Positions 1-5,556 of a stretch of 11,266 nt of DNA are shown here, in pieces. The notes under the pieces were generated by a model. It made no database searches. It was given only the letters and a program-made list of their open reading frames with translations, and was not told where the DNA came from. Each line of letters starts with the position of its first letter. The first letter of the stretch is position 1. The stretch lies in NCBI GenBank assembly GCA_023256115.1, contig JAGDWU010000024.1, positions 1 to 11,266 of the forward strand, written 5' to 3'. The position numbers were made by a program, and so were the translations under genes. The DNA is from Candidatus Aenigmatarchaeota archaeon (GTDB taxonomy: Archaea > Aenigmatarchaeota > Aenigmatarchaeia > CG10238-14 > SpSt-28).

Positions 1-60
1 ATTTAATATTCTACTATCTACTCCAATTAATTCCAAAATTATATGTTTCCCTATCCTCAT
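1..60 (-). CDS. speD: S-adenosylmethionine decarboxylase proenzyme, N-terminal fragment (runs off the left edge)
   Basis: Only the first 20 codons are in the window. Reading leftward from the ATG at 60 gives MRIGKHIILELIGVDSRILN, which matches the usual opening of archaeal and bacterial class 1 SpeD (a GKH-hydrophobic-E-hydrophobic-x-G-x-D pattern followed by a short helix ending LN). The family makes decarboxylated S-adenosylmethionine, the aminopropyl donor for spermidine, and matures by self-cleavage to a pyruvoyl enzyme. The cleavage site lies outside the window, so activity cannot be judged. A pyruvoyl arginine decarboxylase of the same fold, as in some archaea, cannot be excluded. The start lies 9 bp after the stop of the upstream methyltransferase gene, so the two are probably co-transcribed. 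An out-of-frame ATG at 67 opens only a short frame. Confidence 0.62.
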   Translation of the reverse strand, partial: MRIGKHIILELIGVDSRILN

Positions 61-69
61 CTTCCATAA

Positions 70-624
70 TTAAATTTTTAGCAACTCACTTAAAAATTTA
101 TCCCTTCTTTCTTTATTTCTTCTTAACTTTTGATTTGCAACTTCTATTAATTTTTTTAAATAGTTTTCATCCATATTTTCAAAAAGAGGAACTTGTAGAT
201 AATCCAAACCATTTACTTCTACAACAATTTTTTCTTTTTTCATTGAAATTATTCCGCTATGTTTTAATCCATGCTTTCTACAAAGCTTTAAAATTTTAAT
301 TGCATCTTTTAAATTTTTACATACAATATGCAAAATTAAAGGCTCTTGCTTTAAAAAATATTTATTGTTAAAATCAAGTTTTTTATAAATTTCTATAAAT
401 TCTTCAAAGCTTATTTCTCTATGCCATTTAGCAACTATTTTGCTTTCTCCTTTTTTTCCTTTGTCTAATAAAATTATTATTCTACCAGCGCAGCTAGATG
501 TTGTATAGTAGTTTTCTTTTTTATTAAACTCTTTTAAGAATTCTATCAATTCTTCATCAACTCTTCCTTCTTTTAAATGTTTTTCAAAATTTTCAAGTGC
601 TTTCTTTTTATTTTCTTCAAACAT
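70..624 (-). CDS. taw3: tRNA(Phe) wybutosine-pathway N4-methyltransferase (Taw3/TYW3 family)
   Basis: This 184-residue protein is close to the family's usual archaeal length. Taw3 uses S-adenosylmethionine to methylate the tricyclic wyosine intermediate at position 37 of tRNA-Phe, which stabilises codon reading; it acts in the cytoplasm. Family motifs are visible in the expected order: TTSSCAGRI at residues 41-49, KWHR at 66-69, the strand EPLILHIVC at 94-102, KHSGI at 121-125 and VEVNG at 135-139, followed by a basic C-terminal helix. No other wyosine-pathway gene is in the window. The start codon is 5 bp from the divergent nucleoside diphosphate kinase start, which leaves no room for a leader or an independent promoter. 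A TATA-like stretch inside the kinase gene (649-659) fits a leaderless transcript. The next gene downstream on this strand is the speD-like fragment. Confidence 0.88.
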   Translation of the reverse strand: MFEENKKKALENFEKHLKEGRVDEELIEFLKEFNKKENYYTTSSCAGRIIILLDKGKKGESKIVAKWHREISFEEFIEIYKKLDFNNKYFLKQEPLILHIVCKNLKDAIKILKLCRKHGLKHSGIISMKKEKIVVEVNGLDYLQVPLFENMDENYLKKLIEVANQKLRRNKERRDKFLSELLKI

Positions 625-629
625 AATTT

Positions 630-1178
630 ATGATTGAAAGAACGCTAGTTTTAATTAAACCAGATGCAGTAAGAAGAAATTTAATAGGAGAAATAATAAG
701 TAGATTTGAGAAAGTAGGTTTAAAAATTGTTGGTTTAAAAATGGTTAAGCTTAGTAAAGAAGAAGCGATGAAATTTTATCCTAGTAGCGAGGAATGGTTA
801 AAAAATGTTGGAAAGAAATCATATGAAACTTATGTTAAGCTAGGAATAGATATAAAAAAAGAGTTTGGAACTGATGATTTAGTTGAAATAGGCAAAAAAA
901 TTAAAGAGTGGTTAGCCGAATTTATGTCTAGTGATAGAATTGTAGCAATAGTATTAAAAGGCCCCAATGCAATTAGTGTTGTAAGAAAAATAGTTGGTCC
1001 AACAAAGCCAATTGAAGCACAGCCGGGAACAATAAGAGGAGATTATTCTTTTGATAGCCCAGAAATTGCAAACGCAGAAAAAAGAGCTTTATTTAATGTT
1101 GTTCATGCCAGCGATTCAAAAGAAGAGGCAGAAAGAGAAATAAAATTTTTCTTTAAAGAAAACGAAATTTTTGATTGA
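630..1178 (+). CDS. ndk: Nucleoside diphosphate kinase, long form
   Basis: The enzyme moves the terminal phosphate from ATP to other nucleoside diphosphates through a phosphohistidine. Family hallmarks are clear: ERTLVLIKPDAVRR at residues 3-16, PGTIRGDYS at 132-140 and the active-site segment NVVHASDS at 156-163, with catalytic His159. At 182 residues it is about 30 longer than common NDKs. The extra residues form an insert at about 51-97 (containing GTDDLVEIGKK at 80-90) and a shorter one just before the catalytic His (about 141-152). From recall, this long architecture occurs in some Thermoproteales, DPANN archaea and candidate-phyla bacteria. The ATG lies 5 bp from the divergent taw3 start. 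A weak AT stretch at 605-614, inside taw3, is the only promoter candidate. The next gene follows after 2 bp. Confidence 0.95.
   Translation: MIERTLVLIKPDAVRRNLIGEIISRFEKVGLKIVGLKMVKLSKEEAMKFYPSSEEWLKNVGKKSYETYVKLGIDIKKEFGTDDLVEIGKKIKEWLAEFMSSDRIVAIVLKGPNAISVVRKIVGPTKPIEAQPGTIRGDYSFDSPEIANAEKRALFNVVHASDSKEEAEREIKFFFKENEIFD
649..659 (-). promoter_or_regulatory. TATA-like element for the taw3 gene, embedded in the ndk coding sequence
   Basis: An AT-only stretch, TTTTAATTAAA on the plus strand, lies 25-35 bp upstream of the taw3 ATG at 624. That is where an archaeal TATA box would sit for a leaderless message. It is inside codons 7-10 of ndk. In DNA this AT-rich such matches are easy to find by chance, so support comes mainly from position. 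Confidence 0.35.
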
Positions 1179-1180
1179 GC

Positions 1181-1540
1181 ATGCCAAATGTAAAAATATT
1201 TTTTCTTTTTTTGCTAGGTTTTTTTTCTTTAGTTACTTTAATTGTTATTTATCATTCAAAATTTAAATTAGAAGAAAATAAAATAATAACGTTGAGCGGG
1301 CAAAAGCTTTTAATTGTTAATAAAATAAAATCTTTAGCGGAAGAATGTTTAAATAAAAATAAAAATTCAAAAAATGATAAAATATGTTTTGAAATAAATG
1401 TAAATAGCGATGAAGAAATAAAGGCTTCTGATTTAGAAGGTTTAGCAGAAGAAGATTTAGGAAAAAATTTTAAAGCTTATATAATTTACTCTGCAGAAAA
1501 TAGAGTAAAAATAAAGAAAATAGAAGAATTAATAGAATGA
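1181..1540 (+). CDS. Small membrane-anchored pilin-like protein, unknown function
   Basis: I do not recognise a named family. The protein has 119 residues: a hydrophobic helix at about 5-24, an amphipathic helix at about 37-57, and then a charged part with beta-type strands, for example KAYIIYSA at 98-105. Two cysteines (56 and 69) lie in the predicted outside part and could pair. The helix-helix-beta order resembles small pilin-like subunits, but there is no prepilin-peptidase motif (basic-Gly before the hydrophobic stretch). I chose the ATG at 1181, 2 bp after the ndk stop. A TTG at 1175 in the same frame would add only two residues and overlap ndk. It is co-directional with ndk and overlaps the next gene by an ATGA junction, so the three are probably one transcript. 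Confidence 0.72.
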   Translation: MPNVKIFFLFLLGFFSLVTLIVIYHSKFKLEENKIITLSGQKLLIVNKIKSLAEECLNKNKNSKNDKICFEINVNSDEEIKASDLEGLAEEDLGKNFKAYIIYSAENRVKIKKIEELIE

Positions 1541-2016
1541 TTGAAGAATTTTTTAAAATTTTAATAGTTGTTGTAATAATAACTGTAATGATTACAATAT
1601 TTTTTAATTTAGTTAAAAGTTGGAAAGAAAATGAAAGCCAAGCAAAAGTTTTTAAAAGTTTTGAAAGCTTAGCAAATTTAGTTAATAATTTATGTTTTTC
1701 TTATCCTGGAAATGAAAGAATTGAAAAAATTTTTATCAATGAAAAAACAATTGCAATTTTTGCTTCAAACGAATATAAAGAATATGATGAAAATTTATTG
1801 AAACAAAAAGTTAAAAATTCTGAGCTAAGCTTTGGAAATTTTATTTGTTTGAAATATAAAGATAAGAGAATAAAATGTATAGAACTTGCATGCAATTTAA
1901 ATATGAGTTATATTGGTTATAAAGAAGAGGTAAGATATTTTTTTAGTCTATGGATTAAAGAAGCAGAGGTTAAAGTAAAAGTAAGAAAAGAAGAGAATTT
2001 CGTGAATATAGTTTAA
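1537..2016 (+). CDS. Small membrane-anchored pilin-like protein, unknown function
   Basis: This 159-residue protein has a strongly hydrophobic helix at about 7-25 directly after MIEEFFK, then an amphipathic helix at about 31-52, then beta-rich segments and four cysteines (53, 104, 114, 119). Residues NMS at 122-124 form one N-glycosylation sequon. The layout matches the previous protein and several later ones and suggests a pseudopilin-type subunit anchored by its N-terminus with the rest outside the cell. No catalytic motif is visible. The start overlaps the upstream stop by 4 bp (ATGA), a standard sign of translational coupling. Its last 4 bases overlap the 3' end of the convergent gene on the other strand. 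I cannot assign a function. Confidence 0.75.
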   Translation: MIEEFFKILIVVVIITVMITIFFNLVKSWKENESQAKVFKSFESLANLVNNLCFSYPGNERIEKIFINEKTIAIFASNEYKEYDENLLKQKVKNSELSFGNFICLKYKDKRIKCIELACNLNMSYIGYKEEVRYFFSLWIKEAEVKVKVRKEENFVNIV

Positions 2017-2567
2017 ATTATATCTAATCGATATACTGTGTAATTAGAAGATACGAAAAACCAAAATATCCCCTCAATCCCATCAACTCTTATTAATGCG
2101 CCATATCCTAAATTTGGATTGTAATATTTTCTAATAATTTCAATATGAGAATATGAAATATTTTTTTCTTCTAGATATTTTTTCAAGCTTTCTATAGCAA
2201 TAGATTCGTTAAATTCTACTTCAAATTTTCTTAATTCACATTTTTTTGTTTCTGGATTACAATAAAAGTTTGGATCTTTACATGGACAATCTATGCAACA
2301 ATTAAATTCATGTTCACCCAATTCGCACTTTAAATTTCCGCATGTAGTTTTTACGCATTTCTTTTCTTTTTCGTCGCAATATTCATTTTCTTTGCACTTA
2401 CAATCAATGGGACAAACCCAACAATTCTCATTTTGATTGCATATTCCATCTCCGCAATATCCTATTTTTTCCTTTTCTTTAAAGTGTTTAGTCAAGAAAG
2501 AAAATAATAAGAAAAAAATTACTAGTAATATCAAGAAAATAAAAATATGATTTACAAGCTTTACCAT
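2013..2567 (-). CDS. Membrane-anchored protein with two 8-cysteine modules
   Basis: The 184-residue protein begins with a hydrophobic helix at about 8-25, then a lysine-rich linker, then 16 cysteines between residues 38 and 110 and none elsewhere. They form two successive 8-cysteine modules (38-71 and 76-110). The first opens with CGDGIC, a motif I know from cysteine-rich surface proteins of DPANN and other archaea; the second is more divergent (CGNLKC). A cysteine-free C-terminal domain of about 70 residues (112-184) follows, with a helix and then beta strands (residues 157-183). The even cysteine count and outside location suggest disulfides rather than metal binding, but that is inference. 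The ATG overlaps the end of the upstream protease-like gene by 7 bp, so the two are likely co-expressed. Function unknown. Confidence 0.8.
   Translation of the reverse strand: MVKLVNHIFIFLILLVIFFLLFSFLTKHFKEKEKIGYCGDGICNQNENCWVCPIDCKCKENEYCDEKEKKCVKTTCGNLKCELGEHEFNCCIDCPCKDPNFYCNPETKKCELRKFEVEFNESIAIESLKKYLEEKNISYSHIEIIRKYYNPNLGYGALIRVDGIEGIFWFFVSSNYTVYRLDII
2238..2456 (-). repeat. Two tandem 8-cysteine modules in the 2013-2567 protein
   Basis: Module 1 has cysteines at residues 38, 43, 49, 52, 56, 58, 64 and 71. Module 2 has them at 76, 81, 90, 91, 94, 96, 103 and 110. The ends of the modules line up well: DC-x-C, then a tyrosine two to four residues on next to cysteine (YC), then a charged spacer ending KKC. 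This indicates an internal duplication at protein level; the DNA copies have diverged. Confidence 0.7.
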
Positions 2568-4399
2568 GCTTTTTTAAGTTTAATTGTTGGATCGCCATAG
2601 AAATGATTGTTCAAAACATGATAAATTATAAATTCATTTGTTGGATCAATCATAAAATATTCTTTTTTTCCCTCATAGTAAATTTCTCCAAGAGTTTTCG
2701 AAACTTTCTTATTAATATCTCTCATAATTAGCGTATACAACGTTCCTATGCGATAATCACATCCAGGAATTGCACATACATCAGGATAAGGACCTAATCT
2801 ACCATAGTTAAGGTCTGTACTTGCAATATAAATTAATCCTCCCTGCTTTAAAAATGTCATGACAAAAGAATTTTCTGTTGTATCTTTTAATCTTAAATGT
2901 CCCCCGCCACATGCCATAGAAAACCAAACTGAATTTTTAACATTTATACCTAAAAGATCTGTTGGCCTACTATTTATACAACCTCCATGTAAAAAATCAT
3001 ATGGCATTGCTCCTGGTCCATGGGTTAGGATCATAACAAAATTCTTATTATTCAAATCTTGCCAATAAATACAACCACAATAATTTCCGCAAGGATGAGC
3101 ATATTGTGGAAAAACTGAATAACAAAAACACTTTCCAGAGCAATAATCTTTATTATCATATCCACCACAACCCATTATTGGAGAAATAAATGAATTAAGT
3201 TCAACTTCACCATTCTTATGAGCTGCAATAAAAGAGGAAAAAGCATTTAGTAAGACTTCAATATCTCCTTTATTTGGATCAGGAACTCTTGCTATTATAA
3301 TATCTGGAAAATTGTCATCATTGAAATCAACATATTTTGAATCACTAAACATTAATCCTGATGCTTCACTTTTGTCTACACTTGGACAACATGAAACACC
3401 TGGCTGAGGAAATCTATCAAACCCACCAACTATAATAACATATTTTACATTGAATTTTTTTATTATCTCATAAAGAATTTGTTTTGTTTGACCCCAATCT
3501 TTTACATCTGTTACTTTCTTACTTGCATATTTTAAAACTTCATCTTGGTCTAAAAACAAGAAAACTCCATTTAAATTGTCATAATCTCTCAAAACATCTA
3601 TAAATTCATTTATTTTATTTATTAGCTTATTAATATCATCTTGTGAATAAACTTTTTCCATTGTAGATTTAAAAGAAACAATTAAAACATTTATTTCTAA
3701 ACTACATTCTTTTTCAAATTCCTCTTTATTCATGCACCTTGGCTCACCGGTTTTTGGTTTGTCACACCAATAAGATTTATCTTTTGGACAGCATCTATTC
3801 TCTTGAATTTTTGTACATATTAAATCATTTTTACATTCTTCGTCGCAAGAACATTTTTCGCCTTCACTTTTTGTTTTTCCTTCTGTAGAGCAATCAATAG
3901 AATTACAAACGCTTTCACCTATATTTTTATTACAATAATTATCTCCAACGCAAATTGGATTTGGTCCATAACAATCTGGGCAATCAAGTTTACACTCTAA
4001 ATAATTACACTCTCCATTAAAATCACAAAAGCTTTTACATTCTTCAGAAATTGAAATTTCGTTACCAATTTTTTGAATGCAAAGCTTTTTTACATTGAAA
4101 AGTTCTGTATTGCTAACATTTTGACTTATAAAATAAAGTGATTCTTTATCATCTTTCCAAATTTTTATAGTACCATTTTCAATTTTTACATTTCTTGCTT
4201 GTGAAAACTCAAAAATGTAATAATTAACTTTTATTTTTTCACTTCCCAAAGTATTTAAAACAGATATAAAACCTTCGTTTTCTCTTTTAAATGCTAATAG
4301 ATCTTGTTGTTGTTTATTTTTTATTAAAAGAGAGGTTAGTGCTAATAAAAGCATAAGCGAAATTATCATCACTGAAACAAAAATAAATAAATTTTCCAT
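2561..4399 (-). CDS. Membrane-anchored caspase/gingipain-like (peptidase C25 family) protein
   Basis: The 612-residue protein has a membrane helix at about 4-26, a pilin-like helix plus beta region to about 105, a 20-cysteine segment (107-232), and a C-terminal domain from about 235. That last part reads like the C25 (gingipain) fold of clan CD: the strand YVIIVGGFDRFP at 320-331, an acidic patch YVDFNDDNFPDIIIARVP at 356-373, the catalytic-type HG at His460 after a hydrophobic strand (FVMILTHG), and the nucleophile-type Cys497 in VWFSMACGGG. A GGLIYIAST strand follows at 520-528 and the closing YGDPTIKL at 601-608. All these are in family order. The protein has 33 cysteines, so one remains free if the other 32 pair. 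It may cleave surface or host proteins; substrate and activation are unknown. The start faces a divergent start 11 bp away. Confidence 0.85.
   Translation of the reverse strand: MENLFIFVSVMIISLMLLLALTSLLIKNKQQQDLLAFKRENEGFISVLNTLGSEKIKVNYYIFEFSQARNVKIENGTIKIWKDDKESLYFISQNVSNTELFNVKKLCIQKIGNEISISEECKSFCDFNGECNYLECKLDCPDCYGPNPICVGDNYCNKNIGESVCNSIDCSTEGKTKSEGEKCSCDEECKNDLICTKIQENRCCPKDKSYWCDKPKTGEPRCMNKEEFEKECSLEINVLIVSFKSTMEKVYSQDDINKLINKINEFIDVLRDYDNLNGVFLFLDQDEVLKYASKKVTDVKDWGQTKQILYEIIKKFNVKYVIIVGGFDRFPQPGVSCCPSVDKSEASGLMFSDSKYVDFNDDNFPDIIIARVPDPNKGDIEVLLNAFSSFIAAHKNGEVELNSFISPIMGCGGYDNKDYCSGKCFCYSVFPQYAHPCGNYCGCIYWQDLNNKNFVMILTHGPGAMPYDFLHGGCINSRPTDLLGINVKNSVWFSMACGGGHLRLKDTTENSFVMTFLKQGGLIYIASTDLNYGRLGPYPDVCAIPGCDYRIGTLYTLIMRDINKKVSKTLGEIYYEGKKEYFMIDPTNEFIIYHVLNNHFYGDPTIKLKKAW
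4381..4394 (+). promoter_or_regulatory. TATA-like element for the gene at 4411, inside the opposing protease-like gene
   Basis: AAATAAATAAATTT lies 17-30 bp upstream of the ATG at 4411, a suitable place for a TATA box of a leaderless transcript. It falls in codons 2-7 of the divergent gene that starts at 4399. Base composition makes chance matches common, so confidence is low. Confidence 0.33.
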
Positions 4400-4410
4400 A
4401 AATCATTTTT

Positions 4411-5538
4411 ATGAACATAAAATTTTTTCTTGCAATTTTTTTTCTTGCAATTCTATTTTCTTTGTTTTTATTAATTTCAAAAAAATTCTTATTTTTTCAT
4501 ACAAAAGAAAGTTTTGAAATAAAAATTTTACAATTGTTTCAAAATATTGTAGATAATTTTAAATCATATTTGAGAATCGCACTAACTTATTCAATTGATA
4601 GAGTAATAGACATATCAGCAAAAAAAGGTGGATTAATAACAAAAGAGCCTCAAGTTTGGTATTGGATTTATTGCGGTCCTAATATTCCCTCTTTCGAAAA
4701 AATAAAAAGGTGCGGCGAGCTTAACTTGAATTATTCACTTAATATTTACATAAGCAACTATAAAATTGAACTCCCGCTTTCTTTATCAACTCAAAATGTT
4801 ACTGATTGTTTATTCAATTTGACTGAAGCAGATGTGGAAAAAGGTTTTCATGATGAAGGATATTATTTTGTTCAGTGTGGCAATACATCAATTAAAATTG
4901 AAATTAAAGATAAACTATCATCAATAGAAAACATTGGAGAAATTAAGGAATTTCTAATGAATAATAGATTTTGGTATATTTATAGGAAAGTAAAAGAGTG
5001 GGCATTAGAAGAAGGCAGCAAGTTTGCTTCATGTATTTGTGAGTGTACTCCAGAAGGTTGTCATGGCTTTCAGCAACCTTGTGAATGCGTAGAAAAATGT
5101 GCAGAAAAAGCTTTTAATGCATTAAAACAAAAATTTAAAGATGATAAATATATAAGCTGTGATATGTCTGAAATTTATTCGGAATGTAGTAGAGGAGATT
5201 TGTGTCATCAATGCAATGTTACTGGTAATTGCATTAATGAACCGAGTTGTGAAATATGCAAACCTCCAAGTGAATGTTATTTTTGGGAAGACTTTAAACG
5301 TATACCAAAAAAAAATTTAGAATGTGCTATATTAAGACAAGCAAGTTCAACATGTAAAAAATTGGAGTGCAAATGGTATTGGGGAAGAGCAGGCGGAAAT
5401 TTTGTAATAAGTTGTTTAGATAATAAATATTTTATTTCTCAATTTGGGTCTCCTCAACCATTGGAATTTAATGTTGGTCTATTCTGTGCATTAAAATCTT
5501 GTGTCTGCCTTTCTTCTTCTTGCAAAGAATATTGCTAG
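4411..5538 (+). CDS. Membrane-anchored 28-cysteine surface protein, pilin-like N-terminus
   Basis: This 375-residue protein starts with a hydrophobic helix (about 5-28), then an amphipathic helix (about 33-58) and a beta-rich region to about 165. A helical part follows at about 175-205. From residue 208 to the last residue the chain is cysteine-rich. I count 28 cysteines in all, an even number and all outside, 24 of them after residue 207, including CICEC at 208-212, CEC at 224-226 and a cysteine as the final residue. Sequons at Asn107, 129, 136, 158 and 269 suggest N-glycosylation. I recognise no enzyme motif, and spacing does not fit ferredoxin or zinc-finger patterns. The gene is divergent from the protease-like gene and 18 bp upstream of the propeller gene, so it is probably the first gene of a three-gene transcript ending at 7897. 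Confidence 0.8.
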   Translation: MNIKFFLAIFFLAILFSLFLLISKKFLFFHTKESFEIKILQLFQNIVDNFKSYLRIALTYSIDRVIDISAKKGGLITKEPQVWYWIYCGPNIPSFEKIKRCGELNLNYSLNIYISNYKIELPLSLSTQNVTDCLFNLTEADVEKGFHDEGYYFVQCGNTSIKIEIKDKLSSIENIGEIKEFLMNNRFWYIYRKVKEWALEEGSKFASCICECTPEGCHGFQQPCECVEKCAEKAFNALKQKFKDDKYISCDMSEIYSECSRGDLCHQCNVTGNCINEPSCEICKPPSECYFWEDFKRIPKKNLECAILRQASSTCKKLECKWYWGRAGGNFVISCLDNKYFISQFGSPQPLEFNVGLFCALKSCVCLSSSCKEYC

Positions 5539-5556
5539 TATTTTTGAATACATATT

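Noticed and set aside
1175..1180. TTG start overlapping the ndk stop
   Set aside because: It adds only two residues; the ATG at 1181 is a better codon and leaves a clean 2 bp gap.
1701..1895. 64-codon open frame on the minus strand (and similar ones at 6624-6806, 7371-7562 and 9054-9317)
   Set aside because: Each lies wholly inside a well-supported gene on the other strand and has no recognisable motif or plausible start context.
2859..3068. 69-codon open frame on the plus strand
   Set aside because: It is antisense to the catalytic part of the protease-like gene, which has clear motifs in its own frame; no protein features in the antisense frame.
5191..5199. RGD tripeptide in the 28-cysteine protein (residues 261-263)
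   Set aside because: A three-residue match is expected by chance and there is no reason to think integrin-type binding applies.
5032..5535. Iron-sulfur or zinc-binding domain in the 28-cysteine protein
   Set aside because: The spacings do not repeat CxxC...CxxC or ferredoxin patterns, and the domain is predicted to be outside the cell beside a disulfide oxidoreductase.
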